This document shows positions 1-6,691 of a stretch of DNA of 10,353 bases, in pieces (within the stretch, counting starts at the first letter, position 1; each line of letters begins with the position of its first letter). A program made the position numbers and the translations under genes. The notes under the pieces were generated by a model. The model did no database searches. It had not been told where the DNA came from and was given only the letters and a program-made list of their open reading frames with translations. Source of the stretch: Fibrobacter sp. UBA1765 (GTDB lineage: Bacteria > Fibrobacterota > Fibrobacteria > Fibrobacterales > Fibrobacteraceae); NCBI GenBank assembly GCA_002314675.1, contig DCGZ01000015.1, positions 248 through 10,600 of the forward strand, given 5' to 3'.

Positions 1-57
1 ATCCAGAACATTGCCCTGGATGGCCACGCTTCGCTCGCCATGACACGGTAAGTTACA
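1..57 (-). repeat. Partial copy of intergenic hairpin repeat (inverted relative to the right-end copy)
   Basis: Read on the minus strand, this stretch carries TGTAAC (57-52), six bases, then a 30-nt arm (45-16) beginning TGTCATGGCGAGCGAAGCG. A 9-nt loop (15-7) follows, then CTGGAT (6-1), which starts the returning arm before the window ends. The same order and spacing occur at 10167-10257. Where the right-end copy pairs ATCTAG with CTAGAT, this copy pairs ATCCAG with CTGGAT, a compensatory change that keeps the hairpin. The element is cut by the window edge. Confidence 0.7.
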
Positions 58-112
58 TTGCTGCCAACTAACTTCCGTCTTACGTCTTCCTCCTGATTCC
101 TGTCCTCTGTAT
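58..112 (-). repeat. Degenerate 7-nt periodic array beside the hairpin repeat
   Basis: Minus strand reading begins ATACAGAGGACAG and continues through GGAAGACGTAAGACGGAAG up to the TGTAAC block. It is purine-rich and roughly seven bases periodic. The same opening words and the same position relative to TGTAAC are seen at 10273-10335, where the array is about one heptamer longer. It ends only ten bases before the rdgB start codon, so the rdgB promoter must lie within the repeat or beyond the window. No convincing Shine-Dalgarno sequence or promoter is visible in 1-122. Confidence 0.6.
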
Positions 113-122
113 TTTAAATCTT

Positions 123-728
123 ATGAACAAAACTCTTCTTGTTATTGCTACTGGAAACCCTGGCAAGATCCGTGATTTTGCCGGGATTCTTGGTTCAGAA
201 AAATACGAGTATAAAACATTAAAAGATGTCGGCTTTACGGACGATATTGTTGAAGATGCCGAAACCTTTGCCGGCAACGCAACGATCAAGGCTCGTGCCG
301 TTGTGAAATGGCTTGCTGCCCGTGGTGTAGAGGCCTGGGTGCTTGCTGATGATTCCGGAATCCAGGTCCGAGCTTTGAATGGCGCTCCTGGAGTGTATTC
401 TGCTCGTTATTGTGGCGTTCATGGCCATGATGAAGAAAACAACGAACTCTTGATGAAAAATCTGGAGCCGTTTGAAGATCGAGCCGCCCGTTATTACTGC
501 GCTCTTGCAATGCTCCATACTTCTGACCCGGATGCAGAACCTAGGATTGTTGAAGGCGAATGCCGTGGCCACATTACAAAGAATCCTCGTGGTACGATGG
601 GTTTTGGCTACGACCCGCTCTTTGTTCCTGATGGCTATGACAAGACCTTTGCAGAATTAACCATCGAAGAAAAGAAGGGCATAAGCCATCGTGGCAATGC
701 CATTCGTAAATTGCCGGGCTTGCTTTAG
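123..728 (+). CDS. rdgB: XTP/dITP diphosphatase (RdgB/HAM1 family)
   Basis: Hydrolyses non-canonical purine nucleoside triphosphates (XTP, dITP/ITP) to the monophosphate and pyrophosphate in the cytosol, keeping deaminated purines out of DNA and RNA (family knowledge). All family signatures are visible in the 201 residues: TGNPGK (10-15, substrate loop), ADDSG (75-79, with the catalytic/metal Asp pair), GAPGVYSARY (88-97), FGYDP (161-165) and SHRGNA (188-193, base recognition). Length matches the usual 195-205 residues. The ATG at 123 places TGNPGK at its normal distance from the N-terminus, although no Shine-Dalgarno sequence precedes it. The TAG stop shares its last base with the GTG start of the asparaginase gene, so the two are almost certainly co-transcribed and translationally coupled. 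No odd residues were noted. Confidence 0.95.
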   Translation: MNKTLLVIATGNPGKIRDFAGILGSEKYEYKTLKDVGFTDDIVEDAETFAGNATIKARAVVKWLAARGVEAWVLADDSGIQVRALNGAPGVYSARYCGVHGHDEENNELLMKNLEPFEDRAARYYCALAMLHTSDPDAEPRIVEGECRGHITKNPRGTMGFGYDPLFVPDGYDKTFAELTIEEKKGISHRGNAIRKLPGLL

Positions 729-1642
729 TGCGTATTGTCGTTTTAGCAACTGGTGGAACTATTGCCGGAGTCGGCGAACCTGGTAAGAATACCGGATATG
801 AATCAGGGCAAATAGCTGTAGCTGACCTGGTTAGCGCTGTTCCTGAAATTTGCAAACTGGCTGAAATTTCTGCCGAGCAGATTTGCAACGTAAATTCCGA
901 CGATATTACTGCAGAAATCTGGTTGCAGCTTGCAAGGCGGATTGATGAACTTTGCGGTTCTTCAAGTGTCGATGGCGTCGTGGTTACTCATGGTACAGAC
1001 ACCATGGACGAAACCGCGTTCTTTTTGGCATTGACGTTAAAGACTAAAAAGCCTGTTGTTTTGACGGGCTCCATGCGCCCCGCGACCGCTGCAGAACCTG
1101 ATGGCCCGGCAAATCTTTTTGGTGCTGTAAAGTCTGCTGTGGAACTTGCGAAAAATAACACTACAAATAGAAACGTTTATGTGTTCTTCGGTGGGGAACT
1201 TCTTGACGCATGCAAGGTTCAAAAATGCAGTGCAAGCGATTTGCAGCCCATGCACGCAGACGAAATGCCAGTGACCGAATTACCTTGCTTTGATGTTAGT
1301 TGTGTGACGACACTTCCGAAGGTAAACGTTGTTTATTTCGGTGTGGATTCAGACCCGCGCATGCTAGAATATGCGGCAAGCATTTCGGATGGCATTGTAA
1401 TTGCAGGAGCCGGTTCCGGTGAATTTAGCAAGGCGTTTTCTGATGCTCTAAGGCACGTAGAAATCCCGGTTGTTGTAAGCACGAGAATCAATCATGGCTA
1501 TGTGACCTTGAACGAAGCGTTTGCAAATGGAAGAATTTCTGCCGGGCACTTGCCTCCACAGAAGGCGGCCGTGCTTTTGAGGCTTGCTTTGATGCAAACT
1601 CATGAACAACTAGAAATCAATAAGTATTTTAGTCTGTTTTAA
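728..1642 (+). CDS. L-asparaginase (type I/II bacterial asparaginase family), probably cytoplasmic
   Basis: Converts L-asparagine to aspartate and ammonia (family knowledge). The 304 residues align by eye with E. coli AnsB over the whole length. ATGGTIAG (7-14) holds the nucleophilic Thr11, Tyr24 lies in the flexible lid, and Ser57-Asp58 bind substrate. HGTDTMDET (88-96) carries Thr90-Asp91, GSMRPAT (114-120) follows, and Lys166 completes the Thr-Lys-Asp set. The C-terminal PPQKAAVLLRLAL block is also conserved. Unlike periplasmic AnsB there is no signal peptide: the protein starts at the first beta strand, so cytosolic action is inferred. Whether it behaves as type I or type II (low or high affinity) cannot be decided by eye, so no symbol is given. 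The GTG start overlaps the rdgB stop (TAGTG), and a hairpin terminator follows six bases after the stop. Confidence 0.9.
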   Translation: MRIVVLATGGTIAGVGEPGKNTGYESGQIAVADLVSAVPEICKLAEISAEQICNVNSDDITAEIWLQLARRIDELCGSSSVDGVVVTHGTDTMDETAFFLALTLKTKKPVVLTGSMRPATAAEPDGPANLFGAVKSAVELAKNNTTNRNVYVFFGGELLDACKVQKCSASDLQPMHADEMPVTELPCFDVSCVTTLPKVNVVYFGVDSDPRMLEYAASISDGIVIAGAGSGEFSKAFSDALRHVEIPVVVSTRINHGYVTLNEAFANGRISAGHLPPQKAAVLLRLALMQTHEQLEINKYFSLF

Positions 1643-1647
1643 ATGCG

Positions 1648-1678
1648 AAAAAGCTTCCTTTTAAAAGGAAGCTTTTTT
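1648..1678 (+). terminator. Rho-independent terminator of the rdgB-asparaginase operon
   Basis: A perfect 30-nt palindrome (1648-1677) whose core is AAGCTTCCTTTT followed by its complement AAAAGGAAGCTT, ending in a run of six T. It lies directly after the asparaginase stop codon. Because the sequence is symmetric and ends in T5 on the other strand too, it could also catch readthrough from the pectate lyase side. Confidence 0.85.
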
Positions 1679-1686
1679 GATAAAGA

Positions 1687-1718
1687 AAAGCGACGCTCTC
1701 GTTAGAGAACGCCGCTTT
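1687..1718 (-). terminator. Terminator hairpin of the pectate lyase gene
   Basis: Two 14-nt arms (1687-1700 and 1705-1718) enclose a GTTA loop. On the plus strand two positions are A-C mismatches. On the minus strand the same positions are G-U wobbles, so the hairpin is complete only in the minus-strand transcript. A broken T tract (TTTTCTTT) follows on that strand. It lies about 40 bases after the pectate lyase stop. Confidence 0.7.
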
Positions 1719-1758
1719 GTGTGTGCTTTTTTTGAGGAGAATGAACTAAGAATTTTAT

Positions 1759-4368
1759 CTAGAACTTGCGTTCTACACGGCGGCCAAGCATTTTGCCCTG
1801 TGCATTGTATTCGATGACGATTGCTCGTTCTGCAGGGAGCGTTGCCGGGCGCTTCGCTCCGCTAAAGAGAAGTCTTCCTTGCATGTCGAGTATGCGCACG
1901 GAAGCGACTTCGTTGCGACTGTAATTGATTCTTGCAAAGCCGGTTTCTTCGGAAGAACTGCTTTCGATGCCTTCGCTGCTGGAAGATTCTTCGATGTTTT
2001 CGGAACTGCTTGATGCATTTGTGGAACTGGAACTTTCGACTTCGCTAGAAGAACTTGCACTTGGGTCGTTCACGATGATGTGGCGAATGTCAATGACAGT
2101 GTCTTTTGCGGAACCGACTGTTTTTACGATGTAGTTAAAGTCGCCTGCTTCGGTCGGAGTACCGCTTATGTTGATTTGCTTGTTTGCGTAGTCGACATTT
2201 ACAGTAATGCCCTTCGGGAAGTTTTCGTATGCAACGTCCTTTGCACCAGTCCAAGTGTAGCAGAAGTCTACGATTGGTTCACCAAGATTGATTGTTTGAC
2301 TGCTTGAACCAGCACCGCACTTTTTGAGTGTCGTTTCTACTTCGCCTTCAACTTCGAATGTTACAAATTCAGACATCTGTGTAAGGCCGTTGTTGTCGGT
2401 GACGACTGCGACTGCGGAGTAGGTTCCTGCGGAAAGGCCAGAGACTGTTACCAGGAACGGTGCGGCAGTTGCAGAGCCTACCTTGTCGTTACCGATGTAG
2501 AAGTCCACACTCTTGACGGAACCGTCGCCAGCACTCTTTGCAGCAGTAAGCAGCACGCCGGTGCCGACTTCATACTTGGCGTTGGCAGTGGGAGCACTCA
2601 GCTTGACTTCGGCAGCCTTCTTGTTGATGCCAAATGCCTGGTTGTAAGAGGGCATGGAACCGTAGCGGCCGCCAACGCCTGTGATATTCGGAAGGTCAGT
2701 CGGCAAGGTTGCAACAGTGCGTTTTTCCCAGGAGTAAGGTGGGTTGAAAGTTGCAGCCTGGGGAACGCCCTGAGTCACAGTACCGTTGTAGCGGTGTTGC
2801 TGCTTGGTATTGGCGTCAAAAGTTACTCCGCTGAAATAAACGTAACCGTTGTCGCCCCATTCAGCCAGGTAACCGTTGCCGTTCTTGATGTAGCTGTTTT
2901 CGTAGCGGACGTATGCCTGTGCCGTAGAAGCATGGCCGTTTGCGCCAGCGATGAAGAAACGGTTGCCATCCACCAGCTGGTTATAAATGTGAACCTGGGA
3001 ACCATTAACTTCGCCAGTAACCTTGGGAACGCGACCATAAGAATTGTGCCAGTAATTATTGGCGTAAGTCAGGTGGGCGTCCTCCACAAGGGCCATGTAA
3101 GGATCGGTACCCCAGCAGTTGTATTCGTTGGCACCATCCAGGTCGGTGTAGCTGATGGTTGCATTATCCACGAATTCCATGTCCATGCCATCAGATATCC
3201 ACTTGTAGCTGATATGGTCTGCCCAGAAGTTCTTGATATGATTGTTCTTGTCGCCGCTGGTTTCAAGGCCGTCGCCCGCTTCAATCAAATGCGGGTTCAC
3301 GTCATAGATGGCCAAATTACGATAAATGTTATTATGGCCGCCTTCATTCCAGCGGTTGTTGAGGGATGCTCCGCGAAGGTTTGCACCACGACCCATACCG
3401 ACCAGGCTCTTGTTGCCCTTGATGGTAATCCAGTTGCTCCAGGACTGAAGATTGTCGCTTTCCTTCACGATTTCAAGGCCGGACTCGCCCAGAGAAGAGC
3501 AGGAATTTGCCTGGAAGGCGATGCGGTAGAAAGTATTGGTCTTGCCGGTGACCGCATTCTTTTCGCCACAGGTGGTGCGGCACCAAGTACGGCCCTGCCT
3601 GGTGGCTTCGGTAACGGCGTTGCGGAACTGACGGAAGTCGTAAGTTCCTTCGGGAACGAGAATTGTCACGGCATCATTGGATTGCAGATATTTGCGGATA
3701 GATGCAGAGTCCGTTGCGATGACGATGTTACCCTTGTCGCCGCCTGTCGTGACCGCGCCATAACCTTCTGCCTTGATGTTCAATGTGAACAGCAGGACGG
3801 CATTCTTGTCGGATTCGCTGCCAGTCCAGATCCACTTGGACTGAGTATTGGGAGCAAAACCGTTGAGAGCAGCTCCACTTGGCATTTTACTGTTTGCGTA
3901 GCTGAGTGTAGTTGCGTTTCCCCACTGGCTAAGGTCACGGCCCTTGTTCTTCCATGCGGTATTGCTTACGCTGGGCTTTGCCTTCCAATCACCGCCACTG
4001 TAATAAGATCTGTCGAGGTCGTCGATCTGCACCATTACTCCCGGGGCACCGCTGCCATTTACGCCGACAACGGAGAATGCGTTTTCACCTGGCAAGAGTG
4101 TCATAGGAATGAAGCGGACGCGGCCAGCCTGATTATCTTCGGCCAGCAAGGAGCCGTTGTGGTAAAGACGATAGCCGCCATCTGCCACAATCCAAACACC
4201 GGGACCCTTTCCTGCGTTGTAGGTGGCGGCGATGAGCTGAGAGCCCACCTTGTCGCCAGCGCCCAAATTTACATCTGTAGGGAGTGTTACGACTTCAGTA
4301 GGAGCGATTGCTGCAAAAGATGTTACTGCAGCGGCTGCCATACCCATTGTAAAATGCTTTAAATTCAT
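1759..4368 (-). CDS. Secreted modular pectate lyase (polysaccharide lyase family 1) with Ig-like modules and Ser-rich linker
   Basis: Cleaves polygalacturonate by calcium-dependent beta-elimination outside the cell (family knowledge). I use the ATG at 4368 (869 aa) because GGAG lies seven bases upstream; the TTG two codons earlier would sit on the Shine-Dalgarno sequence. Order: signal peptide (1-22, no lipobox); unassigned beta-rich region (about 28-200); right-handed beta-helix PL1 domain (about 205-575) with ITIKGNKSLVGMG (314-326), IYRNLAIYDV (348-357), the WADH block (382-385), SDGMDME (392-398, probable Ca2+ ligands) and YGRVPKV (444-450, Arg446 in the place of the catalytic Arg); Ig-like domain (585-675); second beta-sandwich (680-768); Ser/Glu linker with five SSSS blocks (770-808); and a basic C-terminal module ending in RRVERKF. 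The C-terminal module resembles the terminal domains of other Fibrobacter secreted fibre-degrading enzymes and probably serves export or surface attachment (inference). It is divergent from the TIGR02147 gene. Confidence 0.88.
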   Translation of the reverse strand: MNLKHFTMGMAAAAVTSFAAIAPTEVVTLPTDVNLGAGDKVGSQLIAATYNAGKGPGVWIVADGGYRLYHNGSLLAEDNQAGRVRFIPMTLLPGENAFSVVGVNGSGAPGVMVQIDDLDRSYYSGGDWKAKPSVSNTAWKNKGRDLSQWGNATTLSYANSKMPSGAALNGFAPNTQSKWIWTGSESDKNAVLLFTLNIKAEGYGAVTTGGDKGNIVIATDSASIRKYLQSNDAVTILVPEGTYDFRQFRNAVTEATRQGRTWCRTTCGEKNAVTGKTNTFYRIAFQANSCSSLGESGLEIVKESDNLQSWSNWITIKGNKSLVGMGRGANLRGASLNNRWNEGGHNNIYRNLAIYDVNPHLIEAGDGLETSGDKNNHIKNFWADHISYKWISDGMDMEFVDNATISYTDLDGANEYNCWGTDPYMALVEDAHLTYANNYWHNSYGRVPKVTGEVNGSQVHIYNQLVDGNRFFIAGANGHASTAQAYVRYENSYIKNGNGYLAEWGDNGYVYFSGVTFDANTKQQHRYNGTVTQGVPQAATFNPPYSWEKRTVATLPTDLPNITGVGGRYGSMPSYNQAFGINKKAAEVKLSAPTANAKYEVGTGVLLTAAKSAGDGSVKSVDFYIGNDKVGSATAAPFLVTVSGLSAGTYSAVAVVTDNNGLTQMSEFVTFEVEGEVETTLKKCGAGSSSQTINLGEPIVDFCYTWTGAKDVAYENFPKGITVNVDYANKQINISGTPTEAGDFNYIVKTVGSAKDTVIDIRHIIVNDPSASSSSEVESSSSTNASSSSENIEESSSSEGIESSSSEETGFARINYSRNEVASVRILDMQGRLLFSGAKRPATLPAERAIVIEYNAQGKMLGRRVERKF

Positions 4369-4375
4369 ATCCAAT

Positions 4376-4379
4376 CTCC
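4376..4379 (-). promoter_or_regulatory. Shine-Dalgarno sequence deciding the pectate lyase start
   Basis: Minus-strand GGAG is followed by seven bases and then ATG (4368-4366). It favours this ATG over the in-frame TTG at 4374-4372, which would leave only one base of spacing. Confidence 0.75.
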
Positions 4380-4394
4380 AATTTTTTCAAAATC

Positions 4395-4400
4395 TATATA
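4395..4400 (-). promoter_or_regulatory. Possible -10 element of the pectate lyase promoter
   Basis: TATATA in an AT-rich stretch 27 bases before the ATG would give a leader of about 20 bases that still contains the Shine-Dalgarno sequence. No convincing -35 element is seen at 16-18 bases upstream, so this is weak. The 18-bp palindrome lies about 37 bases further upstream. Confidence 0.3.
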
Positions 4401-4437
4401 AACGATAGTGCTTAGGGAATATCCATAACAAGAATAC

Positions 4438-4455
4438 CGTTGTTCCTAGACAACG
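4438..4455. promoter_or_regulatory. 18-bp palindrome, candidate operator (copy 1)
   Basis: CGTTGTTCCTAGACAACG has perfect 6-nt arms (CGTTGT/ACAACG) around TCCTAG. It lies in the divergent region between the pectate lyase (69 bases before its ATG) and the TIGR02147 gene (53 bases before its GTG). A copy differing at one central base occurs at 8926-8943, again between divergent genes. Chance recurrence of 17 of 18 bases, both times in promoter regions, is very unlikely. The binding protein is unknown; the adjacent HTH-like protein is the obvious candidate. Confidence 0.6.
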
Positions 4456-4508
4456 CCTTTTGTAATAATTTTTGCCTTGTATGCCACATTATTACTAGAT
4501 TATTGGAC

Positions 4509-5360
4509 GTGAACGAAAAACCTACACAACGCAAAATTTTTGAATATCTGGACTACCGTGAATGGTTGCGGGATTATTATCAATCTCGCAAGGAAATCAA
4601 CGCGGCTTTTTCCCTGCGTGCGTTCTCCGATAAAATCGGATTTAAGGCAAAGGACTTTATTTCGCGTGTAATGCAGGGAACAAAGAACCTTTCCGATGAA
4701 AGTGCCGGTAAAATTGCGTCTGGCTTAAAGCTTGGTAAGCGTGAGTCTGAATATTTCTTGGCGTTGGTTGGTTTTAACCAGGCTGAAACTAGCGAAAAGC
4801 GTGACCAGTTCTTTGCGCAAATGCAAGAAACCTTGAAGGTTGTTCGTTTTACGGAATCGCAGCACCTGATGGGAATGTACCAATACCAGGTTTATTCGGA
4901 TTGGCGTCATCTAGTTGTTCGTTCTCTTATCGGCATGTACGGATTTTCGGGGGACTTCAAGGGATTGGGTAATAGGGTCCACCCGAAAATCTCGCCGGAA
5001 GAGGCGAAGGAATCCGTGGAACTTCTTGAAACCTGTGGCTTGATTGCTAAAAAAGAAGACGGTTCCTACGAACTTACGCAAAGTGCCATTACAACGGGCG
5101 ACAAGACTTCAAAAGTCGCCTTGCGCGGTTTCCATCAAAAGTGTTTGCAACTTGGCGCCGATTCCATCGACCGCGACGCTCCGTCGGAACGCAATATCAG
5201 CGGTCTTACTCTCGGTATTTCAAAAGATGGCTACGATCGCATCGTAGAGCGCATCAACGCATTCCGCAAAGAAATAGCGCTCCTTGCCGAAGAAGATGCC
5301 GAGGCTGATAGCGCCTACCAAATGGAAATTTGCCTATTCAAGGTAGGCGGCAAAAAGTAG
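4509..5360 (+). CDS. TIGR02147 family protein, putative HTH transcriptional regulator
   Basis: Belongs to the TIGR02147 (DUF4423-type) family, an expanded paralogous family of Fibrobacter. The opening KIFEYLDYREWLRDYY and the C-terminal SGLTLGISKDGYDRI are typical. From the GTG at 4509 it has 283 residues. Residues about 34-77 (SLRAFSDKIGF through SAGKIASGLKLGKRESEYF) look like a Cro/C1-type helix-turn-helix. Residues about 165-193 (SPEEAKESVELLETCGLI, then a YELT strand) look like a winged helix. Cytoplasmic DNA-binding is inferred; no target is known. I prefer GTG 4509 because upstream in-frame TTG starts (4440, 4503) add atypical Cys-rich sequence, and the first lies inside the palindrome at 4438-4455. 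No Shine-Dalgarno sequence is visible, so the start is uncertain. The stop is five bases from the end of the convergent FISUMP gene. Confidence 0.85.
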   Translation: MNEKPTQRKIFEYLDYREWLRDYYQSRKEINAAFSLRAFSDKIGFKAKDFISRVMQGTKNLSDESAGKIASGLKLGKRESEYFLALVGFNQAETSEKRDQFFAQMQETLKVVRFTESQHLMGMYQYQVYSDWRHLVVRSLIGMYGFSGDFKGLGNRVHPKISPEEAKESVELLETCGLIAKKEDGSYELTQSAITTGDKTSKVALRGFHQKCLQLGADSIDRDAPSERNISGLTLGISKDGYDRIVERINAFRKEIALLAEEDAEADSAYQMEICLFKVGGKK

Positions 5361-5365
5361 CTGTT

Positions 5366-6679
5366 TTAATCTTTTACGCAGCGCACGGATTCGAATGTGT
5401 TCGTAGCTTGCGATGCAAATTCTGCTTCGGTAGAATAGTACCTGAGAATTATGTGCTCTGCGGTATTTTCGGAGCTCTTGTCTGCTGTCCAGAAATAGGC
5501 CGTGTATTTGGAATCAAAGAATGAACTTTCGTAAGCACCTGCTGGCAATGCGTTAAAGCCCCAGCGGTTTGTACCGTTGCTCTTTGTCCAACCATCGATT
5601 GAAAGCAGGTCTATGCCTGGAGTATTCTTTGTTAAAATTTCAAAGTCTTCGACAGTCGGCAAGTGCCAGCCATCCGGGCAAATTTCACTTGCTGTTTTCC
5701 AGTCGTAAAGTCTTCCGTACTTTTCACAGTACTCCTTGGAATCGTTAAAACAGTGGTTGTCTCCCTTGTCCACATTCACATTTTCTGCCATCCAGACTTG
5801 TGAATCAATTTTAATTGTCTTGTGCTTTACGCCTTCAATTTCAAGACTTCCATACTTGAATGAAGGTTCCCAAGGCTTGTAATCGTCGGTAGTGTCGAAT
5901 TTTACGTTTGTCGAATATGTTGAAAGTACGCATCGCACAGACATACCGTGATCCTTGTAGTAAAAACCGGATGGAGAAAGTTTGTCGTCATTGTGCAAGA
6001 ATGCAGCTCCGCCTGCAGTTCCTTCATCCACTTCAGTGCTTGTCCAAAAGTAGGCGAACTTTCCTGTAGGCTGGAATTCTTCGTTGTCGCTGTTGCGCCT
6101 GCCGGCAGCCATTGCCGCAAAGCCGAACCTGTTGATGGAGGCCTCTATGCTATCGTGTGCATTCCAGCTTTCCGCATCTTTCAAACTTGTGGCAACGCCC
6201 TCGCTACGATTGATCAAGTCGATGTATTTTTCCAGTTCAATCCATTCTTGCTTGCTTGGCAAGTGCCAGCCTTGCGGACAAATTCCGCGTACATTGCCGA
6301 AGCCGCCGCCAATTGCCTTAGTAGAGAATTCCTTATCGATGTTCATTGCGGCGGTCCATGAGTAAAGTGGCCCGAACTTTTCGCAATTTTCCTTTTTGTT
6401 GTCTGGGCACCAGACATGGCTTTTCAAGTTCTTTGTTTCGCTTGAATCTGTGTAGCGCAGGTTCTCTGCCATCCAAATATATTCGCCAAATTGAACAACC
6501 TTGTATTTGTTCTTGTCGCGTTTGTCAACAAAATAACCGTCTGTAATTTTTATGGAAAAATCACCATCGCCATTAAGCTCTTCAAAATCTGCGACATGGT
6601 CTGTGCATGCTGTAAATGCAATGGCAGAAGCTACAATAGACGCGGCTAGAATAGGGTACTTAAAATGTTTGCGATTTAT
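5366..6679 (-). CDS. Lipoprotein with two FISUMP domains (TIGR02145); probable AUA start
   Basis: Carries two tandem copies of the Fibrobacter succinogenes major paralogous domain, whose function is unknown. Each copy has the same landmarks: WMAEN (residues 69-73 and 296-300), CPxGWHLP (134-141 and 334-341), a central YFWT (210-213 and 395-398) and SVRCV (247-251 and 431-435). The first ATG in frame (6472) falls inside domain 1, in the middle of the conserved WMAEN word, so it cannot be the true start. Upstream the frame stays open to the TAA of the preceding gene and encodes NRKHFKYPILAAS, a hydrophobic stretch and FTAC, a clear lipoprotein signal peptide with Cys25. No ATG, GTG or TTG exists there; an ATA at 6679 follows AGGGA by five bases. 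I annotate from it (437 aa). A recent ATG-to-ATA mutation or a sequence error is the alternative. Outer-membrane or surface location is inferred. Confidence 0.8.
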   Translation of the reverse strand: MNRKHFKYPILAASIVASAIAFTACTDHVADFEELNGDGDFSIKITDGYFVDKRDKNKYKVVQFGEYIWMAENLRYTDSSETKNLKSHVWCPDNKKENCEKFGPLYSWTAAMNIDKEFSTKAIGGGFGNVRGICPQGWHLPSKQEWIELEKYIDLINRSEGVATSLKDAESWNAHDSIEASINRFGFAAMAAGRRNSDNEEFQPTGKFAYFWTSTEVDEGTAGGAAFLHNDDKLSPSGFYYKDHGMSVRCVLSTYSTNVKFDTTDDYKPWEPSFKYGSLEIEGVKHKTIKIDSQVWMAENVNVDKGDNHCFNDSKEYCEKYGRLYDWKTASEICPDGWHLPTVEDFEILTKNTPGIDLLSIDGWTKSNGTNRWGFNALPAGAYESSFFDSKYTAYFWTADKSSENTAEHIILRYYSTEAEFASQATNTFESVRCVKD

Positions 6680-6684
6680 GATAT

Positions 6685-6689
6685 TCCCT
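6685..6689 (-). promoter_or_regulatory. Shine-Dalgarno sequence in front of the AUA codon of the FISUMP gene
   Basis: Minus-strand AGGGA lies five bases before the ATA at 6679-6677 and directly after the TAA (6694-6692) of the small membrane protein gene. The spacing is normal and argues that initiation happens at the ATA, or at the ATC one codon earlier, probably helped by ribosomes ending the upstream gene. Confidence 0.55.
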
Positions 6690-6691
6690 GC

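Noticed and set aside
2794..4362. 522-codon open frame on the plus strand opposite the pectate lyase
   Set aside because: It is the antisense shadow of a well-supported gene; its translation is Cys- and Val-rich with no recognisable motif.
4440..4508. Longer TIGR02147 protein from a TTG at 4440
   Set aside because: It would add 23 Cys-rich residues not typical of the family, and its start codon lies within the palindrome at 4438-4455.
5366..6472. FISUMP gene starting at the ATG at 6472
   Set aside because: That ATG is inside the conserved WMAEN word of domain 1 and the choice would remove the lipoprotein signal peptide.
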